NCBI RefSeq assembly: GCF_000714545.1
Contig: NZ_AUNB01000040.1
Span: 62,001-126,000 of the forward strand
Length of the DNA stretch: 64,000 nt
Direction of reading: 5' to 3'
Origin: Thioclava indica
GTDB lineage: Bacteria; Pseudomonadota; Alphaproteobacteria; Rhodobacterales; Rhodobacteraceae
A program made the translations under genes and the position numbers. The notes below the pieces were generated by a model. That model had not been told where the DNA came from. It was given only the letters and a program-made list of their open reading frames with translations, and made no database searches. Numbering within the stretch: the first letter of the stretch is position 1; each line of letters opens with the position of its first letter. This document shows, piece after piece, positions 18,773 to 28,212 of this stretch.

Positions 18773-18786
18773 CGCCTTGCAAGGCG
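18773..18786. promoter_or_regulatory. perfect 14-bp palindrome upstream of mcl1
   Basis: CGCCTTGCAAGGCG, centred 68 bases before the mcl1 start. Its TTGCAA core resembles the TTTGC/GCAAA sites bound by short-chain fatty acyl regulators (RamB/PccR/MccR group) that control acyl-CoA assimilation genes. A related CTTGCAACAAGCAAG sits at about 18653-18667. The site is visible; the regulator is inferred. Confidence 0.45.
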
Positions 18787-18847
18787 ACGCGCAACAATAT
18801 ACCCAATCCGCAACTAGAAACGTAACTTCCTTGCGAAAGGGCCTGCG

Positions 18848-19804
18848 ATGAGCTTCCGCCTTCAACCCGCCTCCCCTGCCCGCCCGAACCGTTGCCAATT
18901 GTTCGGCCCCGGCTCTAACACCAAACTGTTTCCCAAAATGGCAGCGTCAGCCGCCGATGTCATCAACCTTGATCTTGAGGATTCGGTTGCGCCCAACGAC
19001 AAGGCGCAAGCGCGGCGCAATATCATCGCGGCCAGCCACGACATCGACTGGAACAGCAAATATCTGTCGGTGCGCATTAACGGTCTGGATACGCCTTACT
19101 GGTATCGTGATGTGGTTGAACTATTGGAAGAGGGCAGCGAGCGGATCGACCAGATCATGATCCCGAAAGTGGGCTGCGCCGCGGATGTCTACGCCGTAGA
19201 TGCGCTGGTCACCGCGATTGAGACCGCCAAGGGGCGCAAGAAAAAGATCAGCTTTGAGGTGATCATCGAAAGTGCTGCCGGTATCGCACATGTCGAGGAA
19301 ATCGCGGCCTCCAGCCCGCGTTTGCAGGCGATGAGCCTTGGCGCTGCCGATTTCGCCGCCTCGATGGGGATGCAGACCACTGGAATCGGGGGCACGCAGG
19401 AAAACTATTACATGCTGCGCGAGGGCGCGAAATACTGGTCGGACCCGTGGCATTGGGCGCAAACCGCCATCGTCGCCGCCTGTCGCACGCATGGCATTCT
19501 GCCCGTTGATGGCCCGTTTGGCGATTTCTCCGATGATGAGGGCTTCCGCGCACAAGCCCTGCGCTCGGCCACGCTTGGCATGGTTGGCAAATGGGCGATC
19601 CACCCGAAACAGATCGCATTGGCCAATGAGGTATTCACGCCTTCGGACGCTGCCGTGAACGAGGCCCGCGAAATCCTTGCGGCGATGCAAGACGCCACCG
19701 CGCGGGGCGAGGGCGCGACCGTTTATAAAGGCCGTCTTGTTGACATTGCCTCAATAAAACAGGCAGAAGTGATCGTCAGACAGGCTGAGATGATTAAAAA
19801 TTAA
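18848..19804 (+). CDS. mcl1: L-malyl-CoA/beta-methylmalyl-CoA lyase
   Basis: A 318-residue HpcH/HpaI-CitE superfamily lyase that closely follows the Rhodobacter Mcl1 pattern: FGPGSNTKLF, INLDLEDSVAP, the metal-binding FEVIIESAAGI segment and GIGGTQENYYM. It cleaves beta-methylmalyl-CoA to glyoxylate and propionyl-CoA, and condenses or cleaves malyl-CoA, in the ethylmalonyl-CoA route of acetate assimilation. AAGGG precedes the ATG. The upstream ~260 bases carry a palindrome that may be its operator. Confidence 0.95.
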   Translation: MSFRLQPASPARPNRCQLFGPGSNTKLFPKMAASAADVINLDLEDSVAPNDKAQARRNIIAASHDIDWNSKYLSVRINGLDTPYWYRDVVELLEEGSERIDQIMIPKVGCAADVYAVDALVTAIETAKGRKKKISFEVIIESAAGIAHVEEIAASSPRLQAMSLGAADFAASMGMQTTGIGGTQENYYMLREGAKYWSDPWHWAQTAIVAACRTHGILPVDGPFGDFSDDEGFRAQALRSATLGMVGKWAIHPKQIALANEVFTPSDAAVNEAREILAAMQDATARGEGATVYKGRLVDIASIKQAEVIVRQAEMIKN

Positions 19805-19895
19805 ACCATTTTAAAACGAATCGCGCTATAGTGCGTTATAGTGATGAGATCCCGGAGCGCTGGGGAGGGGAGGCCCGAGCGCATGAGGGTATAGG

Positions 19896-19922
19896 AACGC
19901 CCCGGCCCAAAGCTGGGGCGTC
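19896..19922 (+). terminator. possible terminator hairpin after mcl1
   Basis: ACGCCCC...GGGGCGT with an 11-base loop, about 92 bases after the mcl1 stop, followed by TCTCCGTCTC rather than a clean T run. The stem is clear; the terminator role is tentative. Confidence 0.4.
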
Positions 19923-19965
19923 TCCGTCTCTCACCCCTTGTTTTCTCCGAATAGCGTGACGCCGG

Positions 19966-20433
19966 TCAGCCTTTCAGCGGAAACCGGATCTCGGTCACCA
20001 GATCCTCGGGCGCGGTGTTGCTGGGGTCGTTCAGATAGACCTCATACATTGCCAGATCGCGGTGTCTCTCGCTCGAATTCGGATACCATTCGTCAATCAG
20101 CCAGCGATAGGCATCGGGCAACAACGTGTAAGGCCCCTTCACACGCAAGACCGCGTTACGCCCTGAAGGATAACGGATTTCTTCCAGCGGCGGCACCATC
20201 GCAAAGCCCTCGGATACGACAAAACACGCATGCGAGCGCAGATTTTCGGGCGCAACCTCACGCGGGTCGTCATGCCCGATCATCGCGCCCCCCTCGACCT
20301 CAACCCATGAAGGTTCGGGGATCAGCGCAGCCAACTCCCGAAAGATCGGCCCGATTGTGGGATAGGGTCCGCGATGCGCCAGCCCGGCCAAACGCACCGA
20401 AGGGATATGTTTCAATTCAATCTCAAACGCCAT
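19966..20433 (-). CDS. GyrI-like small-molecule-binding domain protein
   Basis: 155 residues comprising a stand-alone GyrI/AraC effector-binding domain. Visible marks are the LAGLAHRGPYPTIGPIFREL opening, a central GRNAVLRVKGPYTLLPDAYRWL, and the DLAMYEVYLNDP ending. Such proteins bind or hydrolyse small lipophilic molecules, or inhibit gyrase in the case of SbmC. The ligand here is unknown. No DNA-binding domain is attached. It converges on mcl1. Confidence 0.82.
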   Translation of the reverse strand: MAFEIELKHIPSVRLAGLAHRGPYPTIGPIFRELAALIPEPSWVEVEGGAMIGHDDPREVAPENLRSHACFVVSEGFAMVPPLEEIRYPSGRNAVLRVKGPYTLLPDAYRWLIDEWYPNSSERHRDLAMYEVYLNDPSNTAPEDLVTEIRFPLKG

Positions 20434-20586
20434 AGCGCCCCCAATCTTACTGTTTCATACGCGCTCCTGAGATCAGCCTAGCAGCCGGACGCGACTTCGC
20501 AACCGCGGCATTGACCCGCGCGTGCGGTTGCATTTCCCCAACGCGCGCTTCATAGAATGGGTCAAATTGCGACACTAGGGTGATCC

Positions 20587-21546
20587 ATGACCTATCTCGA
20601 ATTTGAAAAACCGCTCGCCGAAATCGAAGGCAAAGCCGAAGAGCTGCGCGCGCTGGCGCGGAAAAACGAGGAAATGGATGTCGAGAAAGAGGCCAAGGCC
20701 CTCGACAAAAAAGCCGATACGATGCTGCGCGATCTTTACAAAGATCTCAGCGCCTGGCGCAAGTGTCAGGTCGCGCGCCATCCCGAACGGCCCCATTGCC
20801 GCGACTATATTGACCAGCTTTTCACCGAATACACTCCGCTCGCAGGGGATCGCAATTTTGCCGATGACCATGCGGTGATGGGTGGGCTGGCACGTCTGAA
20901 TGATCGTCCGGTGATGGTGATCGGCCATGAAAAAGGCCATGACACGACCAGCCGGATCGAGCGGAATTTTGGCATGGCGCGCCCGGAAGGCTACCGCAAG
21001 GCGGTTCGTTTGATGGATATGGCCGCGCGGTTCGGACTGCCCGTCGTCGCGCTGATCGACACGCCCGGCGCCTATCCCGGCAAAGGTGCCGAGGAACGCG
21101 GCCAATCCGAGGCCATCGCGCGCTCTACCGAGAAATGCCTGCAAATCGGCGTGCCGCTGATTTCGGTGATCATCGGCGAAGGCGGCTCGGGCGGCGCTGT
21201 GGCGTTTGCGACCGGCGACCGCGTCGCGATGCTGGAACATTCGGTCTATTCGGTGATCTCGCCCGAGGGCTGCGCCTCGATCCTGTGGAAAGATGCCGAG
21301 AAAATGCGTGAAGCGGCCGAAGCGCTGCGACTGACTGCGCAAGACCTGAAAAAACTGGGCGTGATTGACCGCATCATCAAAGAGCCGATGGGCGGGGCGC
21401 AACGCGATGCCAGCGCGGCGATTACCTCGGTTGGCGCGGAAATAGAGCTGATGCTGGGCGAGTTGGACGGGCTAAAGCCTGCCGATTTGATCGCAGCGCG
21501 GCGCAAGAAATTCCTCGACATCGGCACCAAAGGGCTGGCGGCGTAA
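20587..21546 (+). CDS. accA: acetyl-CoA carboxylase carboxyltransferase subunit alpha
   Basis: 319 residues, the standard AccA length. The N-terminal helix ([13 protein letters not shown]), the crotonase-like core with [16 protein letters not shown] near 158-173, and GEGGSGGA near 199-206 are diagnostic. With AccD it transfers carboxyl from biotin to acetyl-CoA, the first step of fatty acid synthesis. AGGGTGA lies just upstream of the ATG. Confidence 0.98.
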   Translation: MTYLEFEKPLAEIEGKAEELRALARKNEEMDVEKEAKALDKKADTMLRDLYKDLSAWRKCQVARHPERPHCRDYIDQLFTEYTPLAGDRNFADDHAVMGGLARLNDRPVMVIGHEKGHDTTSRIERNFGMARPEGYRKAVRLMDMAARFGLPVVALIDTPGAYPGKGAEERGQSEAIARSTEKCLQIGVPLISVIIGEGGSGGAVAFATGDRVAMLEHSVYSVISPEGCASILWKDAEKMREAAEALRLTAQDLKKLGVIDRIIKEPMGGAQRDASAAITSVGAEIELMLGELDGLKPADLIAARRKKFLDIGTKGLAA

Positions 21547-21585
21547 ATCGCGCCCTGTCCCGCTTATCACTCTGAAAACAGCTGA

Positions 21586-22374
21586 TTACGCGGCAGGTTC
21601 GCCCTGCGGTGCGACGAACCCGGCCTCTGCCATGAGCGCGTCCGACTGCGTTTCGACCCGCTCTTGCAACTCGCTCAGCACGCCGGGCGCGGACAGGCCG
21701 GCGGGGATCGGGGGCATGAATTCGACCACGCCAACCCCGGAATGAATCGGCCAGCCGCGCTTGCTCCAGAACAGGCCGACATTGGTGGCGACCGGGTAGA
21801 CGGGCAGGCCCGTGGCATCCGCAATCACCCCGATCCCCTGCTTGTAGCGCCGCTTTTCTCCCGGGCGGGTGCGCGTGCCCTCGGGATAAATGATAAGCTG
21901 GCCAAGCCCTTCTTTTTGCGCCTTTTTCACGCCCTCAAGCATCGCTTTCATCGCCTCAGACCCGCGCGAGCGGTCAATCGGAATGCAACCGGCTTGCAGC
22001 GCATACCAGCCCATGATCGGCACATTCATGATCTGCTTTTTCATGATGAACGAACGCTGCGGCATGTGATGGGCGATGATCAGAATGTCGAAAAAGCTTT
22101 GATGCTTGGCCCCGACCAGACAGTCGCCCTCGGGCATCTCACCGCGCAATTCATAGCGCAGGCCAAGATAAAACCGCGCCGCCGCTAGCAGATGCCCCGA
22201 CCAGACCGAGGCCACCTTATGCGCCCCGACCCGGCCGCGGGGCAGTTGGAAAATCAGCCCCCAGATGCCGAAAACCAGCGTCGCCAACGCGATATGAACG
22301 TAAAACACCGCAGCACGCACATAGCTGAACCACGTGATCCTGCCGGGAAGATGGGATTTTACAGCGTCGTTCAT
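21586..22374 (-). CDS. plsC: 1-acyl-sn-glycerol-3-phosphate acyltransferase
   Basis: 262 residues with an N-terminal membrane helix, the catalytic HQSFFD (HX4D, 91-96), and the glycerophosphate-binding YPEGTRTRPGE segment near 167. It makes phosphatidic acid at the inner membrane. Its ATG shares a base with the ftsX stop (TGATG), giving a coupled ftsE-ftsX-plsC order. A cell-division ABC-like complex next to a phospholipid enzyme is a recurring arrangement in this group. Confidence 0.93.
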   Translation of the reverse strand: MNDAVKSHLPGRITWFSYVRAAVFYVHIALATLVFGIWGLIFQLPRGRVGAHKVASVWSGHLLAAARFYLGLRYELRGEMPEGDCLVGAKHQSFFDILIIAHHMPQRSFIMKKQIMNVPIMGWYALQAGCIPIDRSRGSEAMKAMLEGVKKAQKEGLGQLIIYPEGTRTRPGEKRRYKQGIGVIADATGLPVYPVATNVGLFWSKRGWPIHSGVGVVEFMPPIPAGLSAPGVLSELQERVETQSDALMAEAGFVAPQGEPAA

Positions 22375-23270
22375 CAGCGAATTCTCCGAAGCATGCGGGC
22401 GGCGGCAAAACGGGTTGCGCCATAGGCGACAATCGCAGCCACCGGCGGAATAATCAGCGGCCAGAACCAGCCCCAGCCGCTAAAGCCGAGCCCCGTCAGA
22501 AAGCCCCCCGCCTCATTGGCCGAGGGCAGCGCGGCCATCGCCGCCATTCCCAATAGCACACCCAGCCCCGCCCCTGCGAGACCGCGCAGCGTGAAACGGC
22601 GCACGAAAGCGCGTGCGATGAACGTATCGCGCGCGCCAACCAGTCGCAGCGTGGCAATCACCTGACCATTGGCGGCCAAGGCAGCCTGCGCGGCCAGCGT
22701 GATCATCCCCGCCATCGCACCGAAGATCAGCACCAGCGACATCAACCCCAGCAGGCGCAGCCGTTCAGCTGCCGCCACCAACGGACGGCGCCAACGGGTG
22801 TGATCGTCAAACACCGCACCGGGGGCCTCGGCCTGTAGACGCAGGCGCAGCCCTTCGGAATCGATGCCCGTGTTGGTTTCGGTCACGGCGATCAGCTTGG
22901 GCAGCGGCAGCGCATCGACCGGCAAATCAGGGCCGAACCACGGCTTGAGCAGGTCTTTCATCTCGTCATTGCCCAGCACCCGGTCACTGGCCACGCCGGG
23001 CGTCGTTTTGAGCACCGCCAGAACGGCGGCGACCTGCGCCTCCATCTGATCGGGCGGGGCCGAAATGCGGATCGTGGCCGAGCGCGCCAGACTATCGGCC
23101 CAGCGATCCGCCAGCCGCCCCGTCGCCAGAGACAGCGCCAGCGCAAACACCGCCAGAAACGCCATCGCGGCGGCGGTCAGCAGCGTCAGCCGCGCGGTAA
23201 AGCCGGTGGGCGGAACGACACGATCCGCGCCAGGGCGTTCGGATTTCAGCAAGGACAACGGTGCGCGCAT
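22374..23270 (-). CDS. ftsX: cell division protein FtsX
   Basis: 298 residues with an N-terminal cytoplasmic tail, one membrane helix (about 33-55), an extracytoplasmic domain (about 60-165) and three C-terminal helices, as in FtsX. With FtsE it forms a complex that activates peptidoglycan hydrolases at the septum. The start at 23270 overlaps the ftsE stop (TGATG). A longer reading upstream to 23444 would lie inside ftsE and is not supported. Confidence 0.9.
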   Translation of the reverse strand: MRAPLSLLKSERPGADRVVPPTGFTARLTLLTAAAMAFLAVFALALSLATGRLADRWADSLARSATIRISAPPDQMEAQVAAVLAVLKTTPGVASDRVLGNDEMKDLLKPWFGPDLPVDALPLPKLIAVTETNTGIDSEGLRLRLQAEAPGAVFDDHTRWRRPLVAAAERLRLLGLMSLVLIFGAMAGMITLAAQAALAANGQVIATLRLVGARDTFIARAFVRRFTLRGLAGAGLGVLLGMAAMAALPSANEAGGFLTGLGFSGWGWFWPLIIPPVAAIVAYGATRFAAARMLRRIR

Positions 23271-23941
23271 CACAGATCGGCCCCCGCATGTTGCAAGCGA
23301 CGATTCGCGATGCGCAAAACCCGCGCCGAAACCTGCGCCTTGGCTTGCCGGATCAGGTTCAGATCGTGCGTGGCGATTACCACCGTTTTGCCCATGCGGT
23401 TCAGCTCCGTCAGCAACGACAAGAGACGTAGCGACATCTCCCAATCAAGGTTGCCCGTCGGCTCATCGGCCAAAATCACATCGGGCGACATGATGATTGC
23501 GCGCGCCAGCGCCGCGCGTTGCCGCTCGCCTCCGGAGAGCTGTGCGGGCAGCGCCTCGCGGCGATGTTTCAGCCCGACCCAGCCCAGCAATTCATGCAGC
23601 TCGCCCGCATTTACGGGGCGGCGCGACACCGTCATCGGTAGGGCCACGTTTTCTTCAACCGAGAGATGTTCGAGGAACTGGCAATCCTGATGCACGACAC
23701 CGATACGCTGGCGAATTCCGGCGATATCGTCGCGCGTCATACCTAGCGCATCCTTGCCAAACAGCGTCAGTTGCCCCGTTGAGGGCAGCAATTCCGCGTA
23801 GCATAGCTTGAGAAATGTCGTCTTCCCGGCCCCTGACGGACCAGTCAAAAAATGAAACGATCCGGGCGCCAAGCTAAGCGACATGTCGCTTAACAGCTCT
23901 TTGCCGCCATAGCTCATCGCCACATGTTGCAGTTTGATCAC
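23270..23941 (-). CDS. ftsE: cell division ATP-binding protein FtsE
   Basis: 223 residues with Walker A GPSGAGKT (34-41), the Q-loop in VHQDCQFL, the signature LSGGERQ, Walker B VILADEPT and the H-loop THD, so it should hydrolyse ATP. I place the start at a GTG (23941), where the sequence becomes IKLQHVAMSYGG and GAGGG stands upstream. Earlier in-frame codons have no family support. It is divergent from the zinc-ribbon protein, leaving 139 bases for both promoters. Confidence 0.93.
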   Translation of the reverse strand: MIKLQHVAMSYGGKELLSDMSLSLAPGSFHFLTGPSGAGKTTFLKLCYAELLPSTGQLTLFGKDALGMTRDDIAGIRQRIGVVHQDCQFLEHLSVEENVALPMTVSRRPVNAGELHELLGWVGLKHRREALPAQLSGGERQRAALARAIIMSPDVILADEPTGNLDWEMSLRLLSLLTELNRMGKTVVIATHDLNLIRQAKAQVSARVLRIANRRLQHAGADL

Positions 23942-24080
23942 GGCCAAGCCCTCTATTTTGTGCGCTTCATCGGCCCTATGTGACCAAAATGCTTGGACTT
24001 TCGTCCTGCGCTTGCTACAACATAAAAAAGCGGTTGGCCAGAACAGCAAAACGTCAACACGGGCAGGGACAGGATTTAAG

Positions 24081-25304
24081 ATGCGCTTGGTTTGCCCCAA
24101 TTGCGGCGCTCAGTATGAAGTGGATGACGCGGTCATCCCTCCGAACGGTCGTGATGTGCAATGTTCGAATTGCGCACATAGCTGGTTTCAGCCCTCTAAA
24201 GCCATGCTTGACGCCGAGGCTGCAACGCCCGAACCCGATCCGGTTCCCGAAGATTGGGACGCCGAAGGGTGGGAAAGCGCGGCAGATACGCCGGTCGCTG
24301 ATGCGACTGCACCCGAGCCCGAGCCCGAGACTGCACCGGTCGAAGCAGGCTCAACCGAAGATGCGCCAGATGTAGAAGACGCGTTTGAGGAGAGCGAAGA
24401 AGAAATTGATTGGGATTTCGACGCTGAGGAAGGCGCCGAGGAAAGCGACGACACCACCGATCCCGAGACAGACGAAATCGCGCCGCTCTCTGAAGTTGCG
24501 GTTCAGGCCGATATGGAAGCCCATAGCGCCGCCGTTGAGTCCGAGCAAACCGAGGCCGCACAGGATACGCAGCCCGTCGAAGACGATGCGCAAGATAAAG
24601 ACGACACCGATGTCGCGATTGCCTCGCTTTTGGCCGCCGGAGCGGCGGGGGACGCCATTGGCGCGGCCCCGAAAGCGGGTGTAACGCCGCGCAAGCCGCT
24701 GGATGACAGCCTGCTGTCCGTGTTGCGCGAAGAGGCCGAACGCGAGGCCGCGTATCGCCGCGCCGAGGGCGTCAGCGAGATGCAGGTGCAAGACGAAATG
24801 GCGCTGGATGGCGCACCCGAGGCGAGCGAAGCCCCGATTACGCCCGCAGCTAGGCTGGCTGAGCAGCGCCGTTCGGTGCCAGATTTCTCGGATCTCAATG
24901 ATCCGGATGCCGAGGACGAAGATCGCGTCGCGGATCTCAATGGCAGCGAGCCCGATGATGCAGCGCGCACGCGCGGGCGCGAACGTCTGCCCAATATAGA
25001 CGAGATTAACGACACGCTCACCGCGACCACAGATCGCACGGGGGAAACGATTGCGGAAAGCTCGCCCGAGATGGCGGCGCGGCGGCGGTCGGGGTTCTCG
25101 CGCGGGTTTGTCTTTATGCTTCTGCTCGCGGCAATATGTGCGCTGGCCTATATTTTTGCGCCTCAAATCAGCGCGCGCGTCCCGGCTGCGGCCACCCCGA
25201 TGGCGGGCTATGTCGCGACGGTCGATCAGGGGCGGGTCTGGCTGAATGATCAGATGAGCGCGATCACCGAGAAGTTGCAAGGCGATCAGACGAGCGCACA
25301 GTAA
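24081..25304 (+). CDS. zinc-ribbon (MJ0042-type) single-pass membrane protein
   Basis: 407 residues. The N-terminal MJ0042 zinc ribbon has two CxxC knuckles (CPNC at 5-8, CSNC at 28-31). It is followed by a ~250-residue very acidic, disordered linker, then a membrane helix (about 347-367) and a short C-terminal tail. This architecture recurs in Rhodobacterales beside ftsEX, but the role is unknown. The acidic linker next to division genes suggests a scaffold or regulator; that is inference only. Confidence 0.8.
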   Translation: MRLVCPNCGAQYEVDDAVIPPNGRDVQCSNCAHSWFQPSKAMLDAEAATPEPDPVPEDWDAEGWESAADTPVADATAPEPEPETAPVEAGSTEDAPDVEDAFEESEEEIDWDFDAEEGAEESDDTTDPETDEIAPLSEVAVQADMEAHSAAVESEQTEAAQDTQPVEDDAQDKDDTDVAIASLLAAGAAGDAIGAAPKAGVTPRKPLDDSLLSVLREEAEREAAYRRAEGVSEMQVQDEMALDGAPEASEAPITPAARLAEQRRSVPDFSDLNDPDAEDEDRVADLNGSEPDDAARTRGRERLPNIDEINDTLTATTDRTGETIAESSPEMAARRRSGFSRGFVFMLLLAAICALAYIFAPQISARVPAAATPMAGYVATVDQGRVWLNDQMSAITEKLQGDQTSAQ

Positions 25305-25363
25305 GCCCGTTTGTGCCTTGCAAAATCAACGATTCAAAGTCGATTTAATGCCCCGCAATTGCC

Positions 25364-28174
25364 TTAGCCGGCATTGCCAAACTGATCGAGCAAACGCTTG
25401 AGATAGTCGAGTTCTTCCTCGGGGCGCAGCCTTTCGCCTGAACGCCGACGGATCTCATCAAGCAGGTTTTGCGCGCGCCGATACACGTCCTCGCCTTGCA
25501 GCATTTCGCGATCGGTGCCGAGTTGATTGCCATCGCCTTGCGCGCGCCCCAGCGGATCGCGCGCCATGCCGTTAGGACCATTCTGCCCTGGAGTTCCGGC
25601 CTGCCGACCGCTTTCGCCGGGCTGACCCTGCTGGCGCGCCTGCTCGCCCCGCATCGCTTCACCAAGCGCACGCATCCCCTCGCGCAGCGCCTCAATAGCG
25701 TCGGCCTGACGGTCGATGGCGGTGCTGTTATCGCCTTCACGCAGCGCTTGTTCCGCCTCATCCATCGCGCGACCGGCATCGCCCAGACGTTTGTCAGCCT
25801 CTTCACCCGCCTCGCCGCCATAGCCCGGAAGCAGACCTTTCTGGCGGTCCAATTCGCGGCGCAAATCGCGTTGGCGCTCGGCAAGGTTTTGCCCCTGCGT
25901 GCCGCCCTGTCCGCCTTCAAGCCCGGGCTGGTCGCCTTGGCCTTGACCGTCGCGCTGCGCCTGACCTTCTCCGCCCGGTCCGGTGCCTTGCTGATCGCCC
26001 GGCTGGTCGCCCTGACCTTGCTGGCCCTGGCCTTGTTGACCTTGGCCCTGTTGACCTTGCTGGCCTTCTTGTCCTTGGCCTTGCTGGCCCTGTTCGCCTT
26101 GCCCCTGTTGGCCCTCGCCTTGCTGACCCTGCTGACCTTGCTGGCCAGACTCAGCTTGGCGCTGGCGTTCTTCGGGGCTGATGAACTGGTCCTGAAGGTC
26201 GCGGAAGGCCTCGTCCGACAGATCCTGCTGTTCTTTGAGCGTGTCCTGCAAATCGCGCATCGCCTTGCCACCCGGCGTGTCGCCCTGCCCGCCCTGGCCC
26301 TGCGTGACCTTGAGGTTCTCCATCATCCGCGCGAGCTGATCGAGCAGTTCCTGCGCCTCGGCCATCCGGCCCTCTTCCATCAGCTTCTGGATCTGGTCCA
26401 TCGTCTGTTGAATCTGGTCGCCGGTGATCTGCTGGCTCGGCTGGTTCTGGTCACCAAATTGCGGGCCGTCTTCCTGATCTTGCGCGCGCTCGGCCAGCAT
26501 CTTGATGTAGTTGTCGGTCGCCTCTTTCAGCTCTTGCATGAGCTTGGCGATCTCGTCTTGGCTGGCCCCGTTTCGGATCGCCTCGGACAGCTTTTCCTGC
26601 GCCTTTTGCATCGCAGCCAACGCATCAGCCAGCCCGCCATCCTCGACCAGTTCGGCCATTTTCCACAGCGCCTCGGCGATCTCATCGCGCACCTCGGGCG
26701 TCAGGCTGGCATCCTGCAGCCGCCCGATCACAAGGCGCATCATCAGATAGACTTCCTCGCGCTTGATAAAGCCCTCATGGCGGTTGGTCAGCGCGCGCAG
26801 CAGATCGGCGTCATAACCCGCATTGCCGCGCGACCACAACAGATCGCGGCGCACCTCGATCAACGCCGCCGCCAGCGGATCGAAGAAACGCTTGCCCGGC
26901 AGCACCATTTCCTGCACGGGCGATTTGCCGGTTTGGCCACGCCCATCCTCGACCTCAAGCGTCAGCTTGACGGGCAGGTTCGCCCACGGGTGTTTAGCCG
27001 CGTCCTCGACCAGATTTTCGGTGAAATCGGCGCGCGTTCCGGTGATCGGCATCGGCAGATCGTAGATCAGATCGGGGCGTTTCTCGGGCGCGATGGCCAG
27101 ACCGTAGCGACGATCGACCTTGGCCAGATCCAGCGAAATCACCGCATGTCCGCTGGTCACGGCGTAATCATCCTGTGCGTGGAAGGGTTGCGAAAGCTTG
27201 CCATCCGCGCGCCGCTCGGCGATCTTTTCCAGCGTGACCGAGGGCGCACTGTCGCCTGCTACGACCACGCGAAACGCGCGCCCCGCAGGCCCTTCGAGCG
27301 AGATCATACCGCTGCGCACGGCCTCAAATTCATGGGTTTCGATGCCCGCACCCGCCTGCGCCGCACCCTGTTCGGGCAAAGCTGCGGGGTTCGAGACGTT
27401 TTCGGAAAACCCGATCGCGCCCGTCGCACCATAAAGACGGATCGAGAACCGGGTGCCCTCGGGCACGCTTAGCGTATCGCCTTCGACCTTGTTAAGATAC
27501 AGCCCCGGCTTGCCGGTATAGCGCGGCGGCGAGGCCCAGCCTTCCCAGCTTGGCCCCATCGCGGCCTCGGCGCTACCGGATGTGCCGGGCATCCCCTCGT
27601 TCGGGTGCCAAATGCGTTGCGGCACACCGAAAATCACCGCCACCACCAGCGCCGTCAGCGCGGTCAGGCGCAGCGCGTAAGGATCGCGGCGCGCCAGATC
27701 CGGGTCGGGGCGCGGCGCGCGTGCGCCCGAAGCCGCCTGCGCCATACGCCGCAAATGCGCCGCCCAAAGCGCGCGGGCTGCCGGATCATCGCCGCCCAGC
27801 GCCATCTCATCATCCAACGCCGCAAGCGGGCGGCCGGGTAGCGTTGCGTCAAGACGCGCAATCGCCTCGGCGCGGCGCGGCCAGCGCATCTTCCACGCGC
27901 CCCAGCCAAGCGCGGCGAGGATAGCAATCAGGGCGACAAGCCAGAACCAGCGTGCCATCGCGCCAAGCTCGGCGGGCAGCGCGAACGCCTGCGCCGCGCC
28001 AATCAGCGCCAGCAGCGACAGCAGCGGCCAAAAGGCGCGCAGGCCGCGTTCGACCACCATTCCCGCATGGGTCAGCGCAATCGGACGCGCCAGCAGCGCC
28101 AAAGGCCCCTGCCCTGTCCGATCCGCGCGCGGTGCACGCGTTAAGCCTTTGGCAAACCAGCGTTTAACCGGCAT
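25364..28174 (-). CDS. TIGR02302-family (DUF4175) large membrane protein
   Basis: 936 residues. Two or three N-terminal membrane helices (about 45-65, 73-93 and 172-190) precede a beta-rich periplasmic-type region (about 230-440). Then comes a long helical region with many Gln/Glu/Met residues, a low-complexity Gly-Gln block (about 665-755) and a helical C-terminus. This is the TIGR02302 pattern, found downstream of lysA in many alphaproteobacteria, with no known function. AGGGAGA lies before the ATG. Confidence 0.88.
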   Translation of the reverse strand: MPVKRWFAKGLTRAPRADRTGQGPLALLARPIALTHAGMVVERGLRAFWPLLSLLALIGAAQAFALPAELGAMARWFWLVALIAILAALGWGAWKMRWPRRAEAIARLDATLPGRPLAALDDEMALGGDDPAARALWAAHLRRMAQAASGARAPRPDPDLARRDPYALRLTALTALVVAVIFGVPQRIWHPNEGMPGTSGSAEAAMGPSWEGWASPPRYTGKPGLYLNKVEGDTLSVPEGTRFSIRLYGATGAIGFSENVSNPAALPEQGAAQAGAGIETHEFEAVRSGMISLEGPAGRAFRVVVAGDSAPSVTLEKIAERRADGKLSQPFHAQDDYAVTSGHAVISLDLAKVDRRYGLAIAPEKRPDLIYDLPMPITGTRADFTENLVEDAAKHPWANLPVKLTLEVEDGRGQTGKSPVQEMVLPGKRFFDPLAAALIEVRRDLLWSRGNAGYDADLLRALTNRHEGFIKREEVYLMMRLVIGRLQDASLTPEVRDEIAEALWKMAELVEDGGLADALAAMQKAQEKLSEAIRNGASQDEIAKLMQELKEATDNYIKMLAERAQDQEDGPQFGDQNQPSQQITGDQIQQTMDQIQKLMEEGRMAEAQELLDQLARMMENLKVTQGQGGQGDTPGGKAMRDLQDTLKEQQDLSDEAFRDLQDQFISPEERQRQAESGQQGQQGQQGEGQQGQGEQGQQGQGQEGQQGQQGQGQQGQGQQGQGDQPGDQQGTGPGGEGQAQRDGQGQGDQPGLEGGQGGTQGQNLAERQRDLRRELDRQKGLLPGYGGEAGEEADKRLGDAGRAMDEAEQALREGDNSTAIDRQADAIEALREGMRALGEAMRGEQARQQGQPGESGRQAGTPGQNGPNGMARDPLGRAQGDGNQLGTDREMLQGEDVYRRAQNLLDEIRRRSGERLRPEEELDYLKRLLDQFGNAG
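25905..26160 (-). repeat. low-complexity Gly/Gln-coding tract
   Basis: Imperfect repeats of short CAG/GGC/GAG-type units encode GQQGQ-like sequence within the TIGR02302 protein. The opposite strand reads as Leu/Ala-rich membrane-like nonsense, which gives long false reading frames. Unit lengths are irregular, and there are no conserved spacers of CRISPR type. Confidence 0.9.
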
Positions 28175-28212
28175 GTCTCCCTTTCAGGGGCCGCTGATTC
28201 CCGCCCATCGGG

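Noticed and set aside
18671-18817. 48-codon frame upstream of mcl1
   Set aside because: Basic, low-quality composition, no ribosome site, and it covers the probable promoter/operator region.
25905-26160. Possible CRISPR-like repetitive array
   Set aside because: Units are short, irregular and in frame with a protein; there are no equal-length spacers.
25469-27472. 667-codon open frame on the plus strand, Leu/Ala-rich
   Set aside because: It is the opposite strand of the TIGR02302 gene; its membrane-like look comes from the complement of the Gly-Gln repeats.
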